Assembly (NCBI GenBank): GCA_902805475.1
Contig: CADCSX010000010.1
Location: 930,001 to 994,000, forward strand
Direction of reading: 5' to 3'
DNA: 64,000 nucleotides
Origin: Entonaema liquescens
Taxonomy: Eukaryota; Ascomycota; Sordariomycetes; Xylariales; Xylariaceae
The notes under the pieces were generated by a model. That model did not search any database. It saw only the letters and a list, made by a program, of their open reading frames with translations, and was not told the DNA's origin. Shown here one piece after another: positions 44,289-56,399 of this stretch. Every line of letters starts with the position of its first letter. Position 1 is the stretch's first letter. Both the position numbers and the translations under genes were made by a program.

Positions 44289-47200
44289 ATGAACTCCCAT
44301 CCTGAGGAAATGTCGCACCGCGACCGCGAGTCGGCCGAGCGACATCAGAGAGATCAGTTTCCTTCTGGGACTCCCCGCCAGAGCAACACCGCGTCATTAC
44401 AGATCCATCAGCCCGTCGCTTCGCGACTCCCTGGTGCCATCCATAGTCCTGGGGGCCTTCTAGCGACTCATGGAGGCTCAGGACCCCCTATCCCTCTCGG
44501 TGCTCCTTCCGGTCCCGTAAATACGTTCGGCGGTCCATTGCAAGCTGAGTCGAACCGTCCACTCCCGCATAATGCCCAGAATGCATCGAACCAGATGTTC
44601 GGAGCCATAGGTGGTCACAATCAGGGCCCCTCTAGCAACTCGGGACCTGCAGCACATATATTTGGTGGTCCGCTACAACAAGAAGGTAACCGGGCCTCTC
44701 AGGGTATACCGTTTGGGGAAATGGCGCTGGGATACCAGGAGGTCATCCAATACCCAGCGGTGGTGCTAGTGGCATGCCGCAGGGGCAGCAGCCTATACTT
44801 AATGTAAGTTCAATGCACTTATCATACCACCATTTATCATATAAAGATCTTAGAGAGTGGACTTACCCAAGCTTCCTGTTTTCGCGTTCGTGGTGTCTTT
44901 ATGTGGGACGGGTACTTGCTGTTCCCGCCGCTAGGCATATTCATTTTCATTTTACACTATACACTCACTATACACTTACCCTACCATTCTTTACTCCCTT
45001 ACTCAAACATCTCTCTCTAAGTCCATGAGAAGCGCATGGTCAACAAGCCTTTTTTAGAATGATCCTTTTATTTTTGTAGTTTTAAATTTCATACTCATAC
45101 TCATATTCGTATTGAGATGCGATTGTCTCTCTGCTTTATGCACTAATGTATAGTCTTCTCAGGACGCCCTCAGCTACCTAGACCAGGTCAAGGTGCAATT
45201 CGCCGACCAACCGGACGTGTATAACAAATTCCTTGACATTATGAAAGACTTTAAGAGCCAAACGTTAGTTAATACTTTGGGATAAAAATACAATTATTAT
45301 AAGCTAACTGGAGGTTTAGTATCGACACGCCTGGTGTGATCAACCGCGTATCAGAACTTTTTGCAGGCCATCCAAATCTCATTCAAGGTTTTAATACTTT
45401 CCTTCCTCCGGGATACAGAATCGAATGCGGTGCAGGAAACGATCCAAATACAATTCGCGTCACTACACCTATGGGTACAACAGTTCAGTCGATTACAGGC
45501 AGAGCCAACCAAGGCGATGGTGCGCATAGCCAACCCGGAGCGACCGGACCTTTTTTCAACCACCGTACGAATAATTGGCAGCAACAACATCCGCAACCAC
45601 AGCATAGTATCGAAAGTCCAGAAGCAGCTTTTAGCGCCCCTGCACCAAACGGTCCAAGCTTGTTTAGAGCTGCTCAAGCTCAGGCGGCAGAATTTGACGG
45701 ACAAAGCGCAGGAAACCAACAACATCGCGGTGCATCACAGTTACAAAACAATTCCACTACGCCTAACGCCCCTACAACTCGCAACGCTCTTACACCAACA
45801 CCAAGTGGTTCACAAGGAGGACCTGGCAGCGGGAACCAGCAAGCCAATATTGAAAAGCGCGGACCAGTTGAGTTCAATCACGCTATTAGTTATGTGAATA
45901 AAATCAAGGTAAGCTACTAATTCAGAAGCACATGAACAAAAAGTCACATTAACAAACAGTTCTTTCAACCCCACAAAAATTTGCACAGTGGAATACGTGA
46001 ACAAAACTTGCTAACTTGTGCACGCAGAACCGATTTCAAGATAAACCCGAAATCTACAAGCAGTTTCTCGAGATTCTACAGACCTACCAGCGAGAACAGA
46101 AACCAATACAAGACGTCTATGCCCAAGTTACCACTCTATTCAATACCGCTCCCGACCTTCTAGAAGATTTTAAACAATTCTTGCCAGAGTCCGCGGCTTC
46201 GAACAAGGCTAACGGGGCGAAAGCTGAAGACGTGTTCGCCATGACTGGCCTCACTCAGACCACGCCGCAACCTGGTCACAACATGAGAGACGGTCAGAAG
46301 ATGCCTCCCGTCGGGAACTTTGCGCCTCCTGCTAGCGCAAGTAAGGATAATAAAAAGCGACCTCGCAATGAGAAGCAGGCTGCACCTCCCGCACCCGCCA
46401 TCGCCGATAGCCCTGCTCCTGGATCGCGCTCCATTCCTGGAGTAGGTCCTGCCAGCAAGCGACCAAAGCTTAACCACAAGCCTCTGACAGCAGACGTACA
46501 ATCTATCGAGCCTACACTCACTCCAGTTCTTCCTGAGCCTCTCCCCCCTACGTCGTCGGCGAACGCGACTGCTGATGAATTGGGATTTTTCGAAAAAGTT
46601 AAGAAATACATCGGAAATCGATCTACCATGAACGAGTTCCTGAAACTTTGCAACATGTACTCCCAGAGTTTGATCGACACCAATGATCTTGTTCATAAGT
46701 CAAGCCAATTTATTGGAGGCAATGCCGAGCTCATGGGCTGGTTCAAGAATTTTGTAGGATATGAGGGTCTTGACGAGATCATCGAGAATAGGCCCAGGCC
46801 ACCTACAGAGAAGGTCTCGCTGAGCAACTGCCGGGCTATTGGGCCGAGTTACAGATTACTACCTCGCAGAGTAAGTTGTGTCTTTGTGTCGAAGGGTAAC
46901 ATTATCCACTAACAGCACTGTTCTAGGAAAAACTCAAGCCGTGCGGCGGTCGAGACGAGATGTGCAACGCCGTTCTGAATGACGAATGGGCATCCCACCC
47001 CACCTGGGCTTCGGAAGACTCAGGCTTTGTCGCCCACCGAAAGAATGCTTTTGAAGAAGGCCTCCACCGTATCGAAGAGGAGCGACACGATTACGACTTT
47101 AATATCGAAGCCAATGTCAAGTGCATACAGTTGCTGGAACCTATTGCTCAGCAGATGCTGAACTTGACCCCTCAGGAACGAGAGACATTCCAGATGCCAG

Positions 47201-49243
47201 CAGGACTCGGTGGCTCTAGCACCTCTATCTTTAAACGTGTCCTAAAGAAGATATATGGTAACGAGAAGGGTCTTGATGTTGTCAGCGATATGTTTACGGA
47301 TCCTTTTGCTGTTGTCCCTGTCGTCCTTGCGCGACTCAAGCAAAAGGATGAGGAATGGCGGTTCACACAGAGAGAGTGGGAAAAAGTATGGCAGGCACAG
47401 ACAGAGATCATGCATCTCAAGAGTCTTGACCACATGGGTATCCAAGTCAAGCAGAACGACAAGCGAAACCTCTCTGCGAAACACCTCGTAGATGTTATTA
47501 AGACGAAACACGAAGAACAGCGACGCTTGCGCAGCTCGAAGAACAAAGTTCCACGCTACCAGTTCACGTACGAGTTGAGTGACCAGGAGGTCATCTTAGA
47601 TCTGCTCAGATTCATGGTTCTCTATGGCACGAATAATGGTACCCATAGTGCTTCCGAGAAGGAGCGTATCGTTGAGTTTTTCGAGTGGTTTATTCCACGT
47701 TTCTTCGAATTGTCGGAAGATAAGGTCCAAGATCGTCTCCACGATATTGATCGCGAGTCGGGCGAAGAAGATGCCGAGGAACAACTTCCCGCAGAGTTAA
47801 CCAATGGTCGTTCCCGACGTAATGGCAAGAGATCTGACTTGCTCCGAGGTGTTTTGGATCCCGGTCGTAACGGTGCCAAGACTAGAAACCAAAAGGAGGA
47901 TAGTGCCGCATCTGGTAGTAAAGAGACGACTCCTGATGCCGGGTCTGCAAATGAAGAAGATATGGCGGATGCCCCAGAGGATTCTACCCCTGCCGAACAG
48001 TCCAATGAGCGATGGCTGCCGATAGTACCACGAGCGACGGTTGTCAAGGGCGATAATCCCCTCCTGGGTATTGATGGAGAGTTGAAAGCTGATGGGCTCT
48101 TCCCCCGTCCGTGGTACAATTTCTTTTGCAACCAGACTATATACGTATTCTTCACTGTGTTCCAGACGCTATACAAGCGCCTCAAAGATGTCAAGGACAG
48201 CAAAGAGAGCGTCCTTCAAGAAATTGCCCGATCGAAGAGCAAGAAGCCTGCAAAGGACCTTGGTATTGCTGTTAACGAGCTTAACTACTTCGATGAGAAT
48301 GACCCTGCCTCATTCTGGCCCAAAACGGTCGAACTTATTGAGGATTATATCACCGGCGAGATTGATGAGAACAGATACCAAGAAGTGCTCCGCCACTACT
48401 ACCTCAAGAAGGGCTGGACGCTATATACGATTCAAGACCTCTTGAAGACATTATGTCGTCTCTCCATAACGTGCACGAGCCTCGACTCCAAGGAGAAGAC
48501 GCCGGATCTAATTCACCACTTCCTAAACAATCGACATAACGACGTAACCAGCTACCAAGCCGAGATTAGCGCTCGTAAGTATGCCGAGAAGTGTATTAAA
48601 GATGGTGACATGTTTGTCATTTGTTGGGTACGTACTATTCTGTCTACTAACCTTGCGTACTTGTCTGCTTACCTATTGCATGTAGTTCCCGCAAAAGCGT
48701 GAAGCTACGGCGCGTTGGCTACAACGTGACGAGACAACATTTTACATGGATGAGATGGAATTGCGCGACAGATGGCAGTATTACATCTCCTCGTATATGC
48801 GCGTAGAGCCTACTGAAGGGGTACCTCGCTCTCGACTTCAGAAGACAGTCCTTGCTCGCAACTTGCCATCTACCGATGCTGATTCTGATGATGGTAACGT
48901 GCCGAAGCCTCTTATGTACAAGGAAGGCCTAGTGTTGCGCATCTGTCTCAACTCCAACAAGATCGTCTGGGAGAAGGACACGTCCGAGTTCTTTGTCTAT
49001 TCCACCGAACCCGAGGATGACAAAGACAAGGCGGCGGCTGAGGAGTACCGCCGCACTATCACGGAGAATCGCGAGCAGCGATTCCGAGAGAAGATGGTTA
49101 TGAACAACGCTTGGATGCGGGGGATGAGCCAGGACGAGGTCCAGAAAGTCAACGAGAACTTCCAGAAGTGGTTCAAGGACGGTGTCTCACCTAACACCAA
49201 CGGCCGGGGCGACGACAGCGAGAATATGGAAGGGGTGGAATAG
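44289..49243 (+). CDS. SIN3: Transcriptional corepressor SIN3 (with a one-base frameshift in exon 1 as read)
   Basis: Scaffold of the Rpd3/Sin3 histone deacetylase complexes. Six exons: 44289-44803, 45163-45263, 45320-45908, 46028-46870, 46927-48627 and 48686-49243, about 1,435 aa. A Pro/Gly/Gln-rich N-terminus is followed by PAH1 (DALSYLDQVKVQFADQPDVY, split over exons 2-3), PAH2 (AISYVNKIK/NRFQDKPEIY, split at the 45909-46027 intron), PAH3 (FFEKVKKYIGNRSTMNEFL), and the HDAC-interaction domain (NCRAIGPSYRLLPRREKLKP, CGGRDEMCNAVLNDEWASHP), then the conserved C-terminal Sin3 region. Odd: exon 1 changes frame at the G-run 44715-44718. The upstream frame ends in a stop at 44805-44807, and the downstream frame (NGAGIPGGHPIPSGGASGMP) joins PAH1 in phase. 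Phases over the other five exons are perfect, so one missing G fits. Intron 1 (359 bp) is long. Confidence 0.95.
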
Positions 49244-49972
49244 GCGGACACCCCCTCCACTTCCGCGAGCGAGCCCTCGGATTGGCCGAGAACCCCGACT
49301 GCAGTAATTAGAAGATGAGATTTGATTACGCATAAGCATAAAAGGCATTACGACTGGCGCTGGGGCGTTGGTACTTTGAGTGGAAGACCAGCCTTCTCTT
49401 CTTTTTCCTTTTTTCCTTTCTTTATTTGTTTTATGTATGTTGCATACGTGCAAGTTGAGGCCGAGTAAATCGGATAGGACGGTTGCTCCGCGTTGTGCTT
49501 TTTCTCATTTGCCTGTATTATAGATACGCAGACCGATATCAAACGTACTGTGTTATGCACGAATGGTTATTCTGGTTTGTGTTGTATCCGCGTTATGACT
49601 TGTGGCAGTGAATATACTATCTCGATGATCCCCAAAATTAAGATGCATGTGCAGAATGGCATGGTTGCCTACTTACATTAGGTCGTCACAAAAAATACAA
49701 TATGTAACCGGTCAGTTCTATGGGGATTTCAGAATCGTAAAATTACTACCTAAGCTAAACTAGGTAGATTGGGTATGTATTAAATGTCTTATTCTCCCCA
49801 TCCTCGAGCAAAAAAAGAGCTCGTCATGTGTTTACGCTTTATTTTCTTCATCATCTAAGCCGTTGACGCGTTGCAACATTACTCAGGTAGATCCGTACGC
49901 ATTGATCCACTTTCATTATATTCGTGAATCCCGTCTTGGACGGACTACCGTCTCCTCTCCACCCTCATGTAG
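49244..49972. other. Convergent 3' regions of SIN3 and ERG10
   Basis: CT-rich tract near 49398-49430, which would be the 3' UTR of SIN3; AT-rich 49680-49860. No gene recognised. Confidence 0.6.
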
Positions 49973-51379
49973 TCATTGCAGGCTTTCGATGACAATGGCA
50001 CTGGCGCCGCCGCCGCCGTTGCAGATACCGGCAACACCGATCTTGGCCTTCTTCTCCCGAAGGACCGTAGTCAGGGTAGTGACGATACGGGCGCCGGAGC
50101 AACCGAGCGGATGGCCGATGGCGACGGAGCCGCCGAAGACGTTGACCTTGTCGCTGGTGAGGCCGAGTAGCTTCATGTTAGCCAAGGCAACGACCGAGAA
50201 AGCCTCGTTGATCTCGTAGAAGTCGATGTCCTTGTCCGTAAGGCCGGCGTGCTTGATGGCCTTGGGGATGGCGAGGGCAGGAGCGGTAGTGAAGCGCTGG
50301 GGCTCGCGGGCGGCGTCACCCCAGCCGCGGATCTTGGCAATGGGTGTTACGCCTAGCTCCTTGACCTTAGCCTCGGACATGAGCACGACGGCAGCGGAAC
50401 CGTCGTTTAGGGGAGCGGCGTTGGCAGCTGTGACAGTACCACCCTGGGGCTTGAAAGCGGGGCGTACTGTCTTCAGCTTGTCGGGGTTTAGGTTCTTGAC
50501 TTCCTCGTCGGTTGTGATCTGAACTGGGGGCTTGCCTCGGCCGGCACTGACCTCGACGGGCACGATCTCCTTGGAGAAGACGCCGTCGGCGGTGGCCTTC
50601 TGGGCACGGGTGTAGGTCTCAATGGCGTACTCGTCCTGCTGCTCACGGGAGATGCCGTGGTCGGAGGAGCACAGCTCGCCCGCAAGACCCATGTGTTCCT
50701 TGGCGTAAGCGTCTGTTAGACCGTCCTTCAGCATACCGTCTACGAGAGACTGGTCGCCGAACTTGGCGCCGTTGCGCAGGGTGGGTAGGTAGTGAGGGGT
50801 GTTGGACATGGACTCGGTGCCGCCAGCCACGACAATGGAGGCGTTGCCGGTTATGATGGTCTGAGCACCTAGGATAATGGCCTTGAGGCCAGAAGCGCAG
50901 ACCTTGTTCACGCCAGTGCAGACGACAGATTCCGGAAGGCCAGCACCGATAGCGCATTGTCGAGCCGGTGCTTGTCCGAGGCTAGATATCGAATGTTAGA
51001 TTCTCCTTCTTGAACTTGTTGGTATATAGGAATAAGGACATACTTGGCAGATAGCACGTTGCCGAAGAAGACCTCTTCTACATCCTCGGGCTTGATCTGG
51101 GGGACTCGCTCAATGGCAGCTGTGAATAGATGGTGTAAGTGTGCTGCTCAGTTCGTGTAGTAGGTAGGTAAGAGAGAAGCGTACCCTTAATAGCATGGGA
51201 TCCCAACTGAGTAGCACTAAGGCTTGACAGCGTTCTAATAGTTCGAGAGTTAGTCACACAAGCTACATTCAAAGGCGAAGGAGGGAGAAGTTCGTAATAA
51301 GAAGCAAAACTTACCCTAGGAACGACCCCACGGGGGTTCGAGCAGCTGAGACGATATAGACGGGAGGAAGGTTAGACAT
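49973..51379 (-). CDS. ERG10: Acetyl-CoA C-acetyltransferase (acetoacetyl-CoA thiolase), cytosolic
   Basis: Condenses two acetyl-CoA to acetoacetyl-CoA, the first step of the mevalonate/ergosterol pathway. Four exons: 51379-51315, 51234-51185, 51119-51044 and 50981-49973, with introns of 80, 65 and 62 bp; phases match, 399 aa. The start MSNLPPVYIVSAARTPVGSF is typical and has no mitochondrial presequence. Catalytic residues are all present: nucleophile Cys in NKVCASGLKA, NEAF, His in GHPLGCSGAR, and the second Cys in GICNGGGGASA. The C-terminus (VIESLQ) has no SKL-type peroxisomal signal, which supports a cytosolic enzyme. It is divergent from SNU114 across about 0.8 kb. The paralogous mitochondrial thiolase is the main alternative, but it would carry a transit peptide. 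Confidence 0.95.
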
Positions 51380-52173
51380 GTTGAAGGAATAAGGTACACG
51401 TTGAGTAAGGAGCTAACAACGGATGATCTCACGGCTCAGGAGGAAAAAGAAAAAAAAAGAAAGTCAAAATTTATATATTGCAATGTTGAAAATGTTGAGC
51501 TACCGGAATTGCCCCCCCCCCTTTCAAGAAGAAAAGACGATATGGTGGGAAATATTCACCGCCCCTCCGTTTATCTTTTATCTTAGCTAGCATTTGTGCT
51601 ACCGAATATAGCGGATCTGCGGTTAGACCCCTACTTTACCTGTACCTAAAGAAGTGAATAAGGTACTTTGAACTTCACCTAAGTTAGGCTTGGAGCGAAG
51701 TAACTAAGTGATCGGTGGTTGTTTCCCTTTAAACTAGGCTTGGTATGGTTGCACAATGTCCATTAAACTTACTGCAGTTAGGTCACTTCCGAAAGCCAAT
51801 TCGTTCGCCGTACCTGACTTTACCGATTCGACCTAAGTAAGGATAATGCCTTCTTGGGTAGGCACCGAACTAGATAGTGGGGTTGGTGGTTTGGTGCTGA
51901 GATTGGTGGATCTCAAGTTATCGATAAGTTATAAAAGTCTAGGTAGGTACGGATCCGTACTTAGCTACTATCCGCTTATCGGAGCACATTACGTACACAC
52001 TCTAGCCTTGCCATTAGCCACTAAAATAAATTTACCATTAGCCACATCTTAGAACGCGCTATAGTCGTCAGCCTTGCATCTTGTCTTTGTAACTTTTTTG
52101 AGCGCGACATCAAGCTATCGTCGTATCTCTCACTTATAATCCCATTGACCTACGTAAAAGCCTCGTCTACGTC
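51380..52173. promoter_or_regulatory. Shared divergent upstream region of ERG10 and SNU114
   Basis: 794 bp between two start codons reading away from each other, so both promoters must lie here. A C-run at about 51513-51521 sits close to ERG10. Several ACTTCACCTAAGTTAGG/CTTAGGT-like motifs occur at 51670-51850. No sterol-response element was assigned. Confidence 0.6.
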
Positions 52174-55100
52174 ATGGATGACCTTTATGATGAGTATGTA
52201 TATATAATTACTCGTGTTCTGCCCTTAAGCTAACTATATTAACCAGGTTCGGAAATTTCATCGGGGAAGATGCCGAAGCATCTGAGGAGGAATCTCAGCA
52301 TGGCGTTGACGCGGGCGCGTATCTCGATGACGAATATCCGGAGGAGGCCCCCGAAGGTACAGGGCAGGAATTGATGGAAGTGGATGATGAAGGGCCCTCA
52401 AATGCGGTGATATTACACGAAGACAAACAATATTACCCAACAGCGCAACAAGTATACGGAGCGGATGTCGAGACGTTGGTGCAAGAGGAAGATGCGCAGC
52501 CTCTCTCGCAACCCATCATCGCGCCTGTAGATGTGAAGAAATTTTCCATTGAAGAAACCGACCTTCCCCCCGTCCACTTCGACCGCAATTTCATGACCGA
52601 TCTCATGAACTTCCCCGATCAAATACGGAATATAGCACTGGTTGGTGACTTACATCACGGCAAGACCGCGTTTATGGATATGTTGGTTCTCGAGACGCAT
52701 GATATATCCGATAGGTTAGAGAAGCGAACGGGCAGAAAAAGAGACGAGCAATTACGATACACCGACACGCACGTGGTGGAGAGGGAAAGGGGCGTTTCCG
52801 TAAAGGCGGCGCCCATGAGCTTGGTCTTACAAAGCACTAAGGGCAAGTCTCACTTGTTCAACATAATAGATACCCCTGGTCACGTTAACTTCGTCGACGA
52901 GGTTGCGGCAGCGTTAAGACTGGTAGACGGTGTTGCGTTAGTCGTAGATGTGGTGGAAGGAGTACAGGTCAACACGGAGCAGATCATCAAGCATGCCGTT
53001 CTTGAAGATATCCCGATGACCTTAATTATCAACAAGGTCGACAGGCTTATACTAGAACTAAGACTGCCGCCGAGCGATGCTTATTTCAAGTTAAAACACG
53101 TTGTCGAGGAGGTGAATACCGTCATCGAAAATACTCGACCAGGTTCCGGAGACCAGAAGCGGTTAAGTCCAGAGAAGGGAAATGTGTTATTCGCATGTAG
53201 CGAGATGGGTTGGTGTTTTACACTGCAGTCATTCTCAAAGATGTACGCAGATAGCTTCCCTGGCGTGAATACGGAGGAATTTGCCAAACGCCTCTGGGGC
53301 GACATCTACTTCAACCCGAAGAAGAGATCTTTTAGCAGAAAACCTTTACCCGGCGAGGAACGGGCAAAGAGGTCGTTTATCCACTTTGTCCTAGAGCCTA
53401 TCTATAAGGTTTTCTCCCACACTATCAGCCAGAGTCCCGAAGAATTAAAGGGCGTGTTGGCAACACTAGGCATAGTACTCAAGCCATCACAGTACAAGAC
53501 GGACGCTAAGGTGCTGCTCAAGCTGGTCTGTGAGCAGTTCTTCGGCCCATCGACTGGCTTCGTCGACATGGTTGTCAAGAATGTTCCGTCTCCGTTAGAA
53601 GCGGCGGAACGCAAGTTGGAACAGTACTACACCGGCCCCTTGGATACTAAGGTAGCCGAATCCATGAAGAAGTGCGACCAAGATGGCCCATTGGTCGTCC
53701 ACATCACAAAACTATTCAACTCTTCAGATGCCAAGAGCTTTTACTCGTTTGGCCGGGTAATGAGTGGTATTGCCCGGCCTGGAATGCAGGTGCGAGTTCT
53801 TGGAGAGGGCTATTCGATCGACGACGAGGAAGACATGGCTACGGCTACAATATCTAACGTCTATATCGCCGAGACGCGATACAATGTCGAAACCAACGGA
53901 ATCCCCGCAGGTAACTGGGTGCTACTGAGCGGTGTCGACAACTCGATCGTGAAGTCGGCGACAATAGTACCACCGAAATTCGAGGATGATGAGGAAGCCT
54001 ACATCTTCAGACCGGTCACACATTTCACAGAGTCGGTTTTGAAGGTGGCGGTCGAACCTATCAACCCTTCAGAGCTGCCCAAGATGCTTGACGGCTTACG
54101 GAAAATTAACAAGAGCTACCCTCTAATCACAACGAAGGTAGAGGAATCCGGCGAGCACATCATTCTGGGTACTGGTGAACTGTATATGGACTGTGTCCTA
54201 CACGACCTGCGACGATTGTACGCAGATATGGAGATCAAGGTTTCGGATCCCGTCACGCGCTTCTGTGAGACAGTGGACGAGATGTCAGCTACGAAATGCT
54301 ACGCCATTACACCAAACAAAAAAAACAAGATTACTATGGTCGCCGAGCCGCTCGACGACGGAATCGCGGAAGATATCGAGAGCGGCCGCGTCAAGATGCA
54401 AGACGGTGCCCGAAAAGTGGGCAAGTTCTTCCAGGACAAGTACGGATGGGATCTGCTGGCGGCGAGGAGCATTTGGGCATTCGGCCCGGATGAGAAGGGA
54501 CCTAACATCTTGCAGGACGACACACTCGAGGTATGTTAACCATCATGTCGTTTTCCCCCACCATATTGTGACCTTGAAAGCTCGGCGTCTTACTACACAT
54601 GTGATTCCTGTAGCGTGGAGTGTCACCCTACGGGTCCGCATGCGGCAATACCTTCGCAATTTCAGCCTCACAATTCTAGAATCTTGTTCTACTTGGATCA
54701 CACCTAATATTTTCGGCAGGTGGATAAGACACTTCTAAGGAGCGTACGCGAGACCATTCGTCAAGGATTCAGTTGGGCTACCAGAGAAGGCCCTCTATGT
54801 GAAGAACGTGAGTACCTACATCTCGTTACATTTTTATTATCATTCCCAACCAACCCAGCGTCGATCCCACGCTTTCCGCCATGTCCCATCTGGAACCTCT
54901 TTGATCCAAGTTCCATCGGCATGTTTACCACCCAAAATCGACTATACCGAGGTTACCACCTAATTACTCATGAGCTAATAACGCACACGAGAGAGACATA
55001 AGGGTGTCCTGCTGTTACCAGTGTAGCAGCTTGTGTCTCCTACTCAAAATGTTTAAGGCGCTAGGCGTCGAAGGACCGTTTAAGATGGCGTTACGACAAA

Positions 55101-56067
55101 CGTGGGGATAGACCTATCACCATGCGTTAGCTAGCTTGACAAGTTCCAGACATGGGCTTATAACCCATGTCCGTGCCTTGCCAAGACATAAGCTACAAGG
55201 TCTTGGGACCAGGGACCATGCTCTGTGCATTGTGCAGATTCGATCAGACTTCGTCTATCGAGCCCATAAGGCGAAGTTTGCGTGCGCCAGGGGTACGAGG
55301 CACCGGCACAAAAGAGCCTGCCGAAGCACCCGTATTCATGGCTCACTTACTAGGGGTCTTGTCTCGAGGACAGCATCTTGTTACATTCGTGTGCAACATC
55401 TCCCCAATTCAGCAATATCACAGAACCAACCCAGACGCCGATCAATGACGTTATCATACCTTGACTTTGCAGAGCTTGCTAACTTTTGATTGCAACCGCA
55501 GCGATCCGTAACACCAAGTTTCGTATCATGGATGTGTCACTAGCACAAGAGGCAATCTTCAGGGGCGGTGGTCAGATTATTCCAACCGCGCGACGCACAT
55601 GCTACAGCTCATTCCTCATGGCATCGCCGCGCCTCATGGAGCCTCTGTACGCGTGCTCGATGACAGGTCCTCAGGATGCCGTCCCCGTACTATACAATGT
55701 TCTAGCCCGCCGAAGGGGCCACGTACTATCAGATGGTCCGATCGCGGGGACACCGCTGTACCGTGTCAGCGGCTTAATTCCGGTGATCGACTCGTTTGGC
55801 TTCGAGACGGACGTTCGTATCCAGACGCAAGGCCAGGCTATGGTGAGTCTCGTCTTTGACAAGTGGCAGAAGGTGCCCGGCGATCCGCTCGACAAGGAGG
55901 TCGTATTGCGGCCACTCCAGCCCGCCGATGCCCAGGCTACGGCTAGAGATTTCGTACTCAAGACCAGAAGACGCAAGGGTCTCAGCGAGGACGTCAGCGT
56001 GGCGAAGTTTCTCGAGCCTGAGTTCTATCAAAGTCTCATGGAGAGCGGCACGCTTGGTAGTCCATGA
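52174..56067 (+). CDS. SNU114: U5 snRNP GTPase Snu114 (EF-2-like spliceosome component)
   Basis: GTPase that governs spliceosome activation and disassembly with Prp8 and Brr2. Exons 52174-52193, 52247-54530, 54720-54807 and 55502-56067; the first has only 20 bases (MDDLYD). Total 985 aa, which matches the family. Acidic N-terminus (AEASEEESQ, DDEYPEEAPEG). G domain: G1 GDLHHGKTAFMDML, G3 DTPGHVNFVDE, G4 INKVDRLI. Then EF-2-like domains II-V, with VKFFxDKYGWDLLAARSIWA-type and FRGGGQIIPTARR, and a C-terminus YNVLARRRGHV. Introns are 53, 189 and 694 bp; the last is far longer than the others in this window. The exon 3/4 join (LCEE to PIRNTKFRIMD) is conserved in the family, so no coding exon is missing in it. 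Confidence 0.95.
54808..55501 (+). other. Unusually long intron 3 of SNU114
   Basis: GTGAGT donor at 54808 and CAG acceptor ending 55501. It contains a 117-codon chance frame but no recognisable snoRNA boxes, TIRs or family. Confidence 0.8.
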
Positions 56068-56375
56068 ATGTTTAGGTTTTCGAAGGCGCCCCTTAGCATA
56101 GAGAAGATGGTCTAGATTCGACATGACTAGCAACTATATTGTACAGTTAGCAGCAGCCTACTTTAGGCCCGTACTAGCGGATAAGCCCCCCAGGGTAAGA
56201 GGCAGGCTGGCCTGGGCCACAGCTTCGCTGATCTAGAAAGATTCAGCTCCAAGGCTACCCCCACAAAACAACCGGCGTAGAATTAATAGGCAAGATATAA
56301 TGTGTAAAGAGCACCACAGGCCATGCCTAAGCTCTATAGTGTAGTTCAATAAATAGGAAGGAACTTTACAATATC

Positions 56376-56399
56376 AACCAACCAACCAACCAACCAACC
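56376..56399. repeat. AACC tetranucleotide microsatellite x6
   Basis: Six exact copies, 24 bp, in the SNU114 3' flank. Confidence 0.9.

Noticed and set aside
47622..48203. 193-codon minus-strand frame
   Set aside because: Antisense shadow of SIN3 exon 5.
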